Shown piece by piece: positions 35,121-43,089 of a stretch of DNA of 64,000 nucleotides (positions are counted from its first letter, which is position 1; each line of letters begins with the position of its first letter). The notes under the pieces were generated by a model, which was not told the DNA's origin, did not search any database, and saw only the letters and a program-made list of their open reading frames with translations. Made by a program: the position numbers and the translations under genes. Where the stretch lies: NCBI RefSeq assembly GCF_014204915.1, contig NZ_JACHMH010000001.1, positions 1,178,001 to 1,242,000 on the forward strand, in the 5' to 3' direction. Origin of the DNA: Crossiella cryophila. Lineage in GTDB: Bacteria > Actinomycetota > Actinomycetes > Mycobacteriales > Pseudonocardiaceae.

Positions 35121-36590
35121 CTACCTCCAGTTCAGGCCGAGCAACGGCCACACCGAGAGCGCGAAGAACAGGACCAGTCCGGCGGTGAGCGGACCGAGGA
35201 ACAGCGACAGGCGCAGCAGGTCCGCGCGGCCGTAGGTGGGGGTGCCGTCCAGGTGGGCGAACATGGCCACCGGCTTGGCCGAGGAGGACAGCGTGTGGCA
35301 GAAGCCGGCCGCCGCGGTGGAGGCGAAGGCCACCGCCACCGGGTTGAGGCCGAGCGCGATCGCGGCCGGGATCACCAGTGGCACCAGCACCGAGGACCGG
35401 GCCGAGCGGGACTGGATGAGAAGGTGTGCGGCGGTGCTGACCAGCACGACCACCACCAGGAATATGACTGGGCTGTGCACCGGGCCGAGCAGCGCGGTGG
35501 CCAGCCAGGCGGCCGCGCCGGAGGAGATCAGCGCCGCACCCAGGGCCGCGGTGGCCGCCATGAACACCAGCAACGACCAGGGCACCCCGGCCAGCGCCTT
35601 GTTCAGCTGCACCGTGCCGAATCGCGGTGAGCTGATCAGCAGCGCGCCGATCAGCGCCACCACCGCGGGCGAGACACCGTGCAGCGGTTCGCTCGCCCAC
35701 GCCACCGAGACTCCGGCCAGCAGCAACGCGGCCCGCCGCTCCGGCCTGGACAGGCCCTTGGGCGGCCGGATCTCGTTCAGGTCCAGGGTGAATCCACCAC
35801 GGCGATCCCGGCGCCCGGTGAACAGGAACAACACCAGCTCGGCCGCCAGGTGCGAGCTGACCAGGGCTAATGGCAGGCCGAGCAACAGCCACTGCCCGAA
35901 CCCGATGCCGGACCCGGTCGCCGCGGTGAGCAGCTGACTGGTCACCAGATGCGCCCCGGCGCCCATCAGGGTGGCCACCGCGGACAGCAGGATCACCGTC
36001 GGGAACAGGATCGCCAGCGCCCGCACCACTCGCGGCCGCTCGCGCAGTGTCCCGGCCAGCGCCACGAACACCGGCACCGCCAGCGCGGCCCGCCCGGAGG
36101 TCGCCGGAATGGCGAACGCGCTGAGCAGCAACGCCGCGGTGACCAGATGCGCCAGCCCACGCACCGACCGGGCCCGCCCGATCAGCGCCACCGCCACCCT
36201 GGTCGGCAGTCCACTCGCGCCCACCCCCGCGGCCAGTACGAACGCGGCGATCAGCAGCCAGATGGTCTCACCGCCCAGGGTGGCGAAGAGCTGGTCGCCA
36301 CTGAGCACCCCGAGCAACACCAGCACCAGCGCGGCGGCCAGTGCGACATAGGTGTCGTCGATCCGGGTCAGCGTCCAGGCGGCCACCGCCGCGGTGAACA
36401 CCAGCAGCGTGGCCTGCCCGGACAGCGTCAGCCCGGTCCCACCGAAGTGCAGTGCCCCGGCCAGCCCACCCAGCGCGAGCACCGCCACCAGCAGCGGCCA
36501 CCACCGCCTGCGCCGGCGCAACGGCGCGGTGGGCGCCTCGGCCAGTGGGACCCGCTGCCAGGGCGGGGCGAGTTCGAGGGTGCCGGACAT
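35121..36590 (-). CDS. SLC13/DASS-type carboxylate permease
   Basis: A 489-residue membrane protein with about 12-14 helices of the divalent-anion:Na+ symporter superfamily. Visible elements are the N-terminal Arg-rich segment before helix 1, a helix-breaking TSGRAALAVPVFVALAG region in the first half and its counterpart QSRSARSSVLVPLVIPAAIA in the second, corresponding to the paired SNT-like substrate loops (here degenerate). It would import a dicarboxylate or, given the coupled kinase gene, glycerate. The substrate is inferred only. Confidence 0.85.
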   Translation of the reverse strand: MSGTLELAPPWQRVPLAEAPTAPLRRRRRWWPLLVAVLALGGLAGALHFGGTGLTLSGQATLLVFTAAVAAWTLTRIDDTYVALAAALVLVLLGVLSGDQLFATLGGETIWLLIAAFVLAAGVGASGLPTRVAVALIGRARSVRGLAHLVTAALLLSAFAIPATSGRAALAVPVFVALAGTLRERPRVVRALAILFPTVILLSAVATLMGAGAHLVTSQLLTAATGSGIGFGQWLLLGLPLALVSSHLAAELVLFLFTGRRDRRGGFTLDLNEIRPPKGLSRPERRAALLLAGVSVAWASEPLHGVSPAVVALIGALLISSPRFGTVQLNKALAGVPWSLLVFMAATAALGAALISSGAAAWLATALLGPVHSPVIFLVVVVLVSTAAHLLIQSRSARSSVLVPLVIPAAIALGLNPVAVAFASTAAAGFCHTLSSSAKPVAMFAHLDGTPTYGRADLLRLSLFLGPLTAGLVLFFALSVWPLLGLNWR

Positions 36591-36633
36591 GGACCACAGC
36601 CTGGGCCGCGCAACTGAGCCCTTCGTGAGCCGT

Positions 36634-36990
36634 TCATGAAACGACTCTCATCCAGCGGCCCCAGGCCACCGCCGCCACCAGCAGCAAGGTCACCCCGGGG
36701 AACACCGCGGCCACCGGCCCACCGGCGGCGACCCCCAGGATCACGGCGCCGATCAGCAACGCGACCAGTCCGAGCGCGGCCCACCTGGTCAGCACCGGGA
36801 TCAGGATGCCGATCCCGCCTGCCAGCTCGCACAGGCCGACGAAGACCACCATGCCCCCACCCAGTCCCATCGCGGCGAAGCCCGCGACCACCGCGGGGTC
36901 GCCGGTGAGCTTGCTGTAGGCGCCGAAGAGGAACAGGGCGGCGATCAGGACCTGGCCGATCCAGAGGGCGATGTTGCGGTTCTTGGTCAT
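36634..36990 (-). CDS. DoxX-family membrane protein
   Basis: A 118-residue, four-helix membrane protein with the DoxX pattern: ALWIGQVLIAALFLFGAYSK at the N-terminus, then GLCELAGGIGILIPVLTRWA. DoxX-like proteins associate with thiosulfate:quinone oxidoreductase or redox-stress complexes; the role here is unknown. It lies in a same-strand run, 43 bp before the SLC13 gene and 19 bp after the SDR gene. Confidence 0.87.
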   Translation of the reverse strand: MTKNRNIALWIGQVLIAALFLFGAYSKLTGDPAVVAGFAAMGLGGGMVVFVGLCELAGGIGILIPVLTRWAALGLVALLIGAVILGVAAGGPVAAVFPGVTLLLVAAVAWGRWMRVVS

Positions 36991-37009
36991 GCCCCCTGGT
37001 CGGAGCCGG

Positions 37010-37765
37010 TCACGTCTTCTCTACATGGCCGAGGCCGCCGTCGGCGGAGAGCACGATCCCGGTGCTGAAGGTGGCGGCGAAGGCCAGGAACAGCACTGCC
37101 GCGGCGATCTCCTCGGGGGTGCCGTGCCTGCCCATCGGGGTCAGCGCGTTGCCTGCCTCCAGGTTGGCTGCCTGCTCGGCCGCGGTCATGGCGGCGAAAC
37201 CCATGGTCGGGGTCAGGGTGAAGCCGGGGCTGACCGTGTTCACCCTGATCCCGCGCGGCAGCAGTTCGGCGGCCAGGGACTGGGCCAGTGCGTGCACCGC
37301 GGCCTTGGCCATGGTGGCCACGCTGCTGTCCGGCCAGCCCATGCCGACCAGCACCGCACCGGTGAACACCAGCGCGCCGCCCGGCCTGATCAGCGGGGCC
37401 AGGCGTTGCGCGGTGAAGAAGGCGCCCTTGGCGTTGACGTCGAGCATCCGGTCGTAGGCCGCTTCGGTGACCGAGGCGAGCGGGCCGGTCTCGGCGTAGC
37501 CGTGGTTGACCAGCACCAGGTCGACCGGGCCGAGGGTGCGTTCCACCAGGTCACCGAGGGCGGTGATGTCGGCCAGGCTGGCCGCGTCCGAGCGCACCAC
37601 GTGCGCGGGCCGGCCGGCCAGTTCGGTGCGGGCGGCCTCGATGTTGCGCTCGTCGCGGCCGGTCAGCACCACCTCCGCGCCGCCGTCGAGCAGTGCCTTC
37701 ACCACGGCCAGGCCGATGCCGTGGGTGCCGCCGGTGACCACTGCTTTCTTGCCCGAGTAGTTCAC
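37010..37765 (-). CDS. SDR-fold protein lacking the catalytic Ser and Tyr
   Basis: A 251-residue Rossmann protein. The cofactor motif VTGGTHGIG and the Asp/Arg after beta-2 (TGRDER) predict NADP(H) binding. At the active site, where classical SDRs have Ser-x12-Tyr-x3-Lys, the sequence is VFTGAVLVGMGWPDSSVATM-AK. The Lys is kept, but the Tyr and Ser positions are both Ala. The NNAG-type Asn motif also reads NHGYA. It may be a non-catalytic or altered oxidoreductase. The GTG start overlaps the imine-reductase-like stop (GTGA), so the two proteins are co-translated. Confidence 0.87.
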   Translation of the reverse strand: MNYSGKKAVVTGGTHGIGLAVVKALLDGGAEVVLTGRDERNIEAARTELAGRPAHVVRSDAASLADITALGDLVERTLGPVDLVLVNHGYAETGPLASVTEAAYDRMLDVNAKGAFFTAQRLAPLIRPGGALVFTGAVLVGMGWPDSSVATMAKAAVHALAQSLAAELLPRGIRVNTVSPGFTLTPTMGFAAMTAAEQAANLEAGNALTPMGRHGTPEEIAAAVLFLAFAATFSTGIVLSADGGLGHVEKT

Positions 37766-38619
37766 TTGAGCAGCTCCATGATCGAGTTCACGCTGACCGA
37801 GCCGTCGGTGGTGGCCAGCTTGCGGGCGATGAGGGTGTGGAAGGGGGCCAGCAGGTCGGCGGAGATGCCCTGCTGCCAGCTCGCGGTGAGGATGTTGTCC
37901 AGGCCGTCCTTGTTGACCTGCAGGCTGGACTCCTCGCCGAGGAACTCGCCCTTGTCGATCTCCGCGGCCATCGAGGGCAGCACCGCGGCCATCGCGGTCA
38001 CCCAGGGCACGACCAGCTCGGTGATCTCCACCGCGGGCACGCCCTCGGTGCCGGCCAGCGCGATCGCGTGGAAGGCGCCGGCGAAGGTGCCGTACATGCC
38101 GCTGAGCAGCGCGAGGTCGTAGAGCGAGGCCAGGCCGGGGTCGGCGCCGAGGAACCTGGCCGGGCCGAGCAGGTCCAGCAGCTCCCGGTGCGCCTGGAAG
38201 GTCTCGGTCGCGCCGCTGTAGAACAGCAGTGCGCTGGGTTGACCGATCATCTCCGGGATCGCCATGATCCCGCCGTCCACATAGGACGCGCCGCGTGCGG
38301 TGAGGGCTGCCGAGGCTTCCCTGGCCTGGCGCGGGGTGCCGTTGGTGAGGTTGACGATCGCCTTGCCGTGCAGGTCGACGCCGTCCAGCCGGGCCAGCAC
38401 GGTGTCGTAGACGGACAGGCAGATCACCGTGACCTCGGCGGCGGCGATCGCCTCGGCCACCGTGGCGGCCACGGCCGCGCCCTGGGCAGCCAGGGGTTCG
38501 GCCTTGCTCGCGGTGCGGTTCCACACCGTGGTGGGGTGGCCCGCGGTCAGGAAGGCGGCGGCCAGGGCGGTGCCCATGTTGCCGAGGCCGAGCACCGCGA
38601 CGCTGGTGGGGTTGGTCAT
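37762..38619 (-). CDS. Imine reductase-like NADPH-dependent oxidoreductase
   Basis: A 285-residue beta-hydroxyacid-dehydrogenase-fold protein. The cofactor motif is VLGLGNMGTALAAAF with NRTASK after beta-2, specifying NADPH. IPEMIGQPSALLFYSG and GLASLYDLALLSGMYGTFAG match the imine-reductase pattern. The catalytic Lys of true 3-hydroxyisobutyrate dehydrogenases is absent, and an Asp/Tyr pair (LYD) takes its place. Imine reductases act on cyclic imines or perform reductive aminations. It is the first gene of a five-gene run and divergent from a SARP regulator. Confidence 0.87.
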   Translation of the reverse strand: MTNPTSVAVLGLGNMGTALAAAFLTAGHPTTVWNRTASKAEPLAAQGAAVAATVAEAIAAAEVTVICLSVYDTVLARLDGVDLHGKAIVNLTNGTPRQAREASAALTARGASYVDGGIMAIPEMIGQPSALLFYSGATETFQAHRELLDLLGPARFLGADPGLASLYDLALLSGMYGTFAGAFHAIALAGTEGVPAVEITELVVPWVTAMAAVLPSMAAEIDKGEFLGEESSLQVNKDGLDNILTASWQQGISADLLAPFHTLIARKLATTDGSVSVNSIMELLK

Positions 38620-38661
38620 TCCGGTCCTCTCGTCGATGTGCCGCCACCGTGCCCAGTCGCG

Positions 38662-38679
38662 CTCTCGGTCTCCTCTCGA
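38662..38679 (-). promoter_or_regulatory. SARP-type heptamer direct repeat
   Basis: On the minus strand two heptamers, TCGAGAG (38673-38679) and CCGAGAG (38662-38668), are separated by 4 bases, giving the 11-bp period used by SARP activators. TCGAG heptamers are the known ActII-ORF4-type half-site. A further CTCTCG lies at 38627-38632. The site is in the 84-bp gap between the SARP gene and the imine-reductase-like gene, oriented toward the latter. No clear -10 box follows. Confidence 0.5.
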
Positions 38680-38703
38680 TCACCTCCCGGGTTACCGTGA
38701 GCT

Positions 38704-41586
38704 GTGCGTTTCGGGGTGCTGGGTCCGCTGGCGGTGTGGACGGCGGAAGGCACGCCGGTGCGGGTGCCCGAGGCCAAGGTCCGCGCGCTGCTGGCGGTGC
38801 TGCTGGTGCACGCCGGGCGGGTGGTCTCGGCGGACCGGCTGGTCGAGGACCTGTGGGGTGAGCGGCCCCCGGCGAATCCGGCGGCGGCGTTGCAGCACAA
38901 GGTCTGGCAGCTGCGGCGGGCGATCGGCGCGGAACTGGTCGAGTCCCGCCCACCCGGCTACCTGCTGCGGGTCGAGCCGGGTGCGCTGGACGCGGACCGG
39001 TTCACCAGCCTGCTCGACCGCGGTGACCCGGCCGGTGCGCTGGCGTTGTGGCGTGGTCCGGTGCTGGCCGATTTCCCGGACGCCGGGTTCGCCCGCGGTT
39101 ACGCCGACCGGCTTGCCGAGGCCCGGCTGACCGCGATCGAGGACCTGGCCCAGGCCCGGCTGAGCGCGGGGGAGCCGGTGCTGGCCGAGCTGACCCCGCT
39201 GGTGCGCGAACACCCGCTGCGCGAACGACTGCGCGCCCTGCACCTGCGCGCCCTCTACCTGGCCGGCCGCCAGGCCGAGGCACTGACCAGCTACGCCGAG
39301 CTACGCGAACGCCTGGCCGAGGACCTGGGCGCCGACCCCGGCCCCGAGCTGGCCGCGGTGCACCAGGCGATCCTGCGTCAGGACCCCGGACTCACCCGCC
39401 GCGGCAACCTGCCAGCCCCGCTCACCGGTCTGATCGGCCGGGACACCGACCGCGCCGAGGTCAGCGCGTTGCTGCGCTCGGCAAGGCTGGTCACGCTGAC
39501 CGGTCCTGGCGGGGTCGGCAAGACCACCCTGGCCCTGGCCACCGCTGCACAAGAGTCCTTTGTGGACGGTGTGTGGCTGGTCGAGCTGGCCGGGCACGGA
39601 CCCGCCGTCGAGGAGGCGGTCAGCGTGGCGCTCGGCGTGCGTGAGGACGTGCCCAGCGCGGATCGGTTGCTGGACGCGGTGCGCGGCAGGCGGATGCTGC
39701 TGGTGCTGGACAACTGTGAGCACGTGCTCGAACCCGCGGCCGCGCTCGCCCAGCGACTGCTGCGCGCCGCCCCGGACCTGCGCGTCCTGGCCACCAGCCG
39801 GGAAGCCCTCGGCCTGGCCGGGGAGACCCAGCACCTGGTGCGGCCGCTGGCCACCGAGCACGCGGTGGAGCTGTTCGCCGCCCGCGCGCCCGGTTTCCGG
39901 CTCACCCCGGACAACGCCGGCACGGTCGCCGCGATCTGCGCCCGGCTGGACGGTCTGCCGCTGGCCGTGGAACTGGCCGCCACCCGGGTCCGGGTGCTCG
40001 GCGTCGACGAACTCGCCGCCCGGCTGGACGACCGGTTCCGGCTGCTCAACACCGGTCACCGCGGTGCACCCAGCCGCCAGCGCACCCTGCGCGCGATGAT
40101 CGACTGGAGCTGGGAGCTGCTCACCGCGGCCGAACGCCTGGTGCTCAGTCGCCTGGCCGTGCACGCCGAAGGCTGCACGCTGGCCGCCGCCGAGGCGGTG
40201 TGCGCGGGCGACGGCGTGCGCCCGGAGGAGGTCCTGGACCTGTTGTCCCGGCTGGTCGACCGCTCGCTGGTCACCGGCGGGCCGCGCTACCGGCTGCTCG
40301 AATCCGTTGCCGCGTACTGCCTGGAGAAACTCGCCGAAGCCGGTGAACTGGACGCGGTCCGGCAGCGGCACCGGGGCTACTACCTGGCCCTGGCCGAACA
40401 GGCCGAACTGCACGGCGCCGGCCAGCGCTGCTGGCTGGACGGCCTGGACCGGGAAACCGCCAACCTGCACCGCGCCCTGGCCGGTGCGCAGGCCGACCTC
40501 GCACTGCGGCTCACCGACGCGCTGGCCTGGTACTGGTTCCTGCGCGGCCGCTTCACCGAGGCCGTCCGCGCCTTCGACCTCGCGCTCAGTGCGCCCGGCG
40601 GTGACCCGGTGCGGCGCGGGCGGATCCAGTCCTGGCGCACCGGGTTCCAGTCCCTCGCGGGCGCGCCGCCCACTGATCTGTCCACTTCGGACAGTCGAAC
40701 CGGCTGGCTGCTCGGCTACGCCCTGCTCGGCAAGGGCGAACCCGCGATCAGCGAACGCCTCAACTCCGCCGCCCTGGCCGAGTTCGAGGCCACCGGCGAT
40801 CGCTGGGGTGAGGCCGCCGCGCTCAGCACCCGCGCCGCCCAGGCGTTGCTGCACGGGGACCTGGCCGCGATGCACCGGGACGCCACCCGCAGCGTCGAAC
40901 TGTTCGCCCAGCTCGACGATCACTGGGGCCAGGCGCAGGCCACCGGCGAACTCGCCCAGCTGGCCGAGATCACCGGCGACTACCCGGCCGCCGCCCGGCT
41001 GCACCGCGAGGGCCTGCGCTCGGCCGAGGAACTGGGCCTGTGGACCGCGGTCACCGCCAAACTCGCCGGACTCGGCCGGATCGCGCTGCTCACCGGAGAC
41101 CTGACCGAAGCCGCCGACCTGCACCAGCGCGCACTCGAAGTGGCGGTGCGGCACGGCAACACCGCGGGGGAGCAGTTCGCCGAGGTCGGCCTCGGTCTGC
41201 TGGCCCGCCGTCAGGGTCGCCTGGACGAGGCCGAGGCGCATCTGCGGCGCTGGGTCGACTGGTGCCGCGAGGTGGACGGCGGCCCCGGCCTGGCCCTGAT
41301 CCTCACCGAACTCGGCTTCATCGCCGAACAACGCGGCGACCCCGCGTCCGCACTGGCCCTGCACACCGAAAGCCACGAACTGGCCCAGAAAATCGGCGAC
41401 CCACGGGCCATCGCGCTCACCGAGGAGGGCCTGGCCGGTGCGTACGCGGCCACCGATCCGGCGCTGGCCGCGACCCTGCTCGGCCGGGCCACCGCGACCA
41501 GGGCCGCGCTCGGCGCCCCGCTGCCGCCAGCCGAACGCGGTGACGTCGACCGCATCGAGCGGATCATCAGGGCAGCTTCGCGTTGA
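38704..41586 (+). CDS. SARP/AfsR-type regulator (DNA-binding, BTAD, NB-ARC, TPR)
   Basis: A 960-residue regulator. Residues 1-90 are an OmpR-like winged helix (RFGVLGPLAVW, ALQHKVWQLRRAIG). Residues 95-235 are the bacterial transcriptional activation domain (LREHPLRERLRAL-like segment, EDLGADPGPELAAVHQAIL). The NB-ARC ATPase follows, with P-loop GPGGVGKTT at 267-275, LLVLDNCEHVL (Walker B) and GLPLAVELAATRVRVLG. The last 350 residues are TPR-like helical repeats. Such proteins activate secondary-metabolite or catabolic genes. It starts at a GTG and diverges from the imine-reductase-like operon, its likely target. Its 3' end overlaps the opposing amylase by 20 bp. Confidence 0.93.
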   Translation: MRFGVLGPLAVWTAEGTPVRVPEAKVRALLAVLLVHAGRVVSADRLVEDLWGERPPANPAAALQHKVWQLRRAIGAELVESRPPGYLLRVEPGALDADRFTSLLDRGDPAGALALWRGPVLADFPDAGFARGYADRLAEARLTAIEDLAQARLSAGEPVLAELTPLVREHPLRERLRALHLRALYLAGRQAEALTSYAELRERLAEDLGADPGPELAAVHQAILRQDPGLTRRGNLPAPLTGLIGRDTDRAEVSALLRSARLVTLTGPGGVGKTTLALATAAQESFVDGVWLVELAGHGPAVEEAVSVALGVREDVPSADRLLDAVRGRRMLLVLDNCEHVLEPAAALAQRLLRAAPDLRVLATSREALGLAGETQHLVRPLATEHAVELFAARAPGFRLTPDNAGTVAAICARLDGLPLAVELAATRVRVLGVDELAARLDDRFRLLNTGHRGAPSRQRTLRAMIDWSWELLTAAERLVLSRLAVHAEGCTLAAAEAVCAGDGVRPEEVLDLLSRLVDRSLVTGGPRYRLLESVAAYCLEKLAEAGELDAVRQRHRGYYLALAEQAELHGAGQRCWLDGLDRETANLHRALAGAQADLALRLTDALAWYWFLRGRFTEAVRAFDLALSAPGGDPVRRGRIQSWRTGFQSLAGAPPTDLSTSDSRTGWLLGYALLGKGEPAISERLNSAALAEFEATGDRWGEAAALSTRAAQALLHGDLAAMHRDATRSVELFAQLDDHWGQAQATGELAQLAEITGDYPAAARLHREGLRSAEELGLWTAVTAKLAGLGRIALLTGDLTEAADLHQRALEVAVRHGNTAGEQFAEVGLGLLARRQGRLDEAEAHLRRWVDWCREVDGGPGLALILTELGFIAEQRGDPASALALHTESHELAQKIGDPRAIALTEEGLAGAYAATDPALAATLLGRATATRAALGAPLPPAERGDVDRIERIIRAASR

Positions 41587-42979
41587 CGTGCAAGGCGATC
41601 CCGTCCTGCGCGGCCACATCGGCGCGGAACCAGCCGCCACCGTCCACGGTGTACACCGGCCCGCTGCACGCACCGCCGCTGAAGTTGCCGTGCACCACAT
41701 CGCAGTACCGGCCGGCGGGCAGCCCGGTCTGGAACGAGCGCCCGGTCACCGGACCCTCGTCGTTGAGCACCAGGTAACCCCGGTCCCCACGCCCGAACGC
41801 GATCACGTCGTTCCCGTTGTCCCACCAGTTGTTCACCCCGGTGCCGCGCACCGCGTTGCGGAAGCCGACCAGGTTCGCGATCACCTGCCAGCGGTGCTCG
41901 CACCGCCAGCGGTCGGTGAAGCAGACGCTGTCCCTGGTGCGCCCGGACGCCTCCGCGGGCGGCCCCTCGTCCTTGTTGCCGAACTCGTAACTGCTCATCA
42001 GCTTCGGCGAGCCGTACGGCCAGGCCAGCATGAACGCGTTGGCCAGCGCGTACCGCGCGTTGTCCCGGTAGGTCAGCACCCCGGAGCCGCGCTGGGTGTC
42101 GTGGTTGTCGGTGAAGACCACCGCACTGCCACTGGGCAGGGTGGAGCCGAAGGTGCGCAGGTAGGACAGCTTCTCCTGGTTGAAGATCCGGGCCAGGTCC
42201 TCGCCGTAGTGGAACTCCAGCAGATCCCCGTTGCCCGCGTACTGCTCCGGCCGCACCGGCTCACCCGCGCCGGGGATCACCTCCTGGTACAGGTAGGCGG
42301 GCCGGGACAGCCGGGCCTTGATCGCGGCGATGTCCGCGGGCGGCATGTGCTTGGCCGCGTCGATCCGGAACCCGTCCACGCCAAGGGCCAGCAGCTTGTT
42401 GAGGTAGCCGGCGATCCGGTCCCGCACGTAGTCCGCGCCGGTCTTCAGATCGGCCAGGTTCACCAGTTCGCAGAACTGCACCTCGTAGGCGTCCCGGTAG
42501 TTCTGGATGTCGTCGTTGCCGTTGCGGCCGCAGTGGTTGAAGTCCTGGTGCTGGTAGATGCCGGGGTAGTCGTAGTGCCCGAACCGGGAGCCGCCGCTGC
42601 CGGTGCCGCCGCCGTCCTGCCCGGACATGTGGTTGATCACCGCGTCCGCGTACACCTTCACCCCGGCCGCGTGGCAGGAATCGACCATGGCCCTGAACTC
42701 GGACTCGTTGCCGCGCCGGGTGTTCAGCCCGTAGCTCACCGGCTGGTAGTCCTGCCACCACGGGAATCCGTTGACCACCACGTGTTCCTGCGGCGGGGAG
42801 ACCTGCACCCCGCCGAACCCGCGCGGGCCGAGGAAGTCCCGGCACTCCCGCGCCACCGAGTTCCAGTTCCAGGAGAACAGGTGCACGAGCACGTCCTTGT
42901 TGCCCGGCGGCGCGGCCTGGGCCGTCGGGGTCAGCAGCGCGCCCAGCAGGACGCAGACAAGCAGCACACAGCGACGCAT
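41567..42979 (-). CDS. Secreted GH13 alpha-amylase
   Basis: A 470-residue secreted enzyme cleaving alpha-1,4-glucan. The signal peptide ends near AQAA (residues 1-23). GH13 motifs are DAVINH (region I), GFRIDAAKH with nucleophile D207, YQEVI with acid/base E233, and FTDNHDTQR with D294. The C-terminal beta domain (DVVHGNFSGGACSGPVYTVD) completes a Streptomyces-type alpha-amylase of usual length without a starch-binding module. Strong Cys content (for example CHAAG, HCGRN) fits a disulfide-bonded exoenzyme. Confidence 0.96.
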   Translation of the reverse strand: MRRCVLLVCVLLGALLTPTAQAAPPGNKDVLVHLFSWNWNSVARECRDFLGPRGFGGVQVSPPQEHVVVNGFPWWQDYQPVSYGLNTRRGNESEFRAMVDSCHAAGVKVYADAVINHMSGQDGGGTGSGGSRFGHYDYPGIYQHQDFNHCGRNGNDDIQNYRDAYEVQFCELVNLADLKTGADYVRDRIAGYLNKLLALGVDGFRIDAAKHMPPADIAAIKARLSRPAYLYQEVIPGAGEPVRPEQYAGNGDLLEFHYGEDLARIFNQEKLSYLRTFGSTLPSGSAVVFTDNHDTQRGSGVLTYRDNARYALANAFMLAWPYGSPKLMSSYEFGNKDEGPPAEASGRTRDSVCFTDRWRCEHRWQVIANLVGFRNAVRGTGVNNWWDNGNDVIAFGRGDRGYLVLNDEGPVTGRSFQTGLPAGRYCDVVHGNFSGGACSGPVYTVDGGGWFRADVAAQDGIALHVNAKLP

Positions 42980-43089
42980 GGTGGCCTCTCAACGCTGAAA
43001 GGGCAGGGGTCTTGATCGTGGCAGCGGCTCGGGGTGACCACTAGGGGCACAGCGGGGAAATCCCCGTAAGCGCCTCGACGTACGGCGCA

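Noticed and set aside
37010-38953. An apparent 647-residue protein ending in the SDR
   Set aside because: The N-terminal part lies in a shadow frame of the imine-reductase-like gene; the GTG at 37765 overlaps that gene's stop.
39301-41700. A 799-codon open frame antisense to the SARP regulator
   Set aside because: Low-complexity composition and no recognisable domain, whereas the sense strand encodes clear wHTH, NB-ARC and TPR motifs.
43053-43066. CGGGGA-AA-TCCCCG inverted repeat before the multicopper oxidase as a copper-repressor site
   Set aside because: It is symmetric but does not match a CsoR, CueR or CopY consensus well enough to claim.
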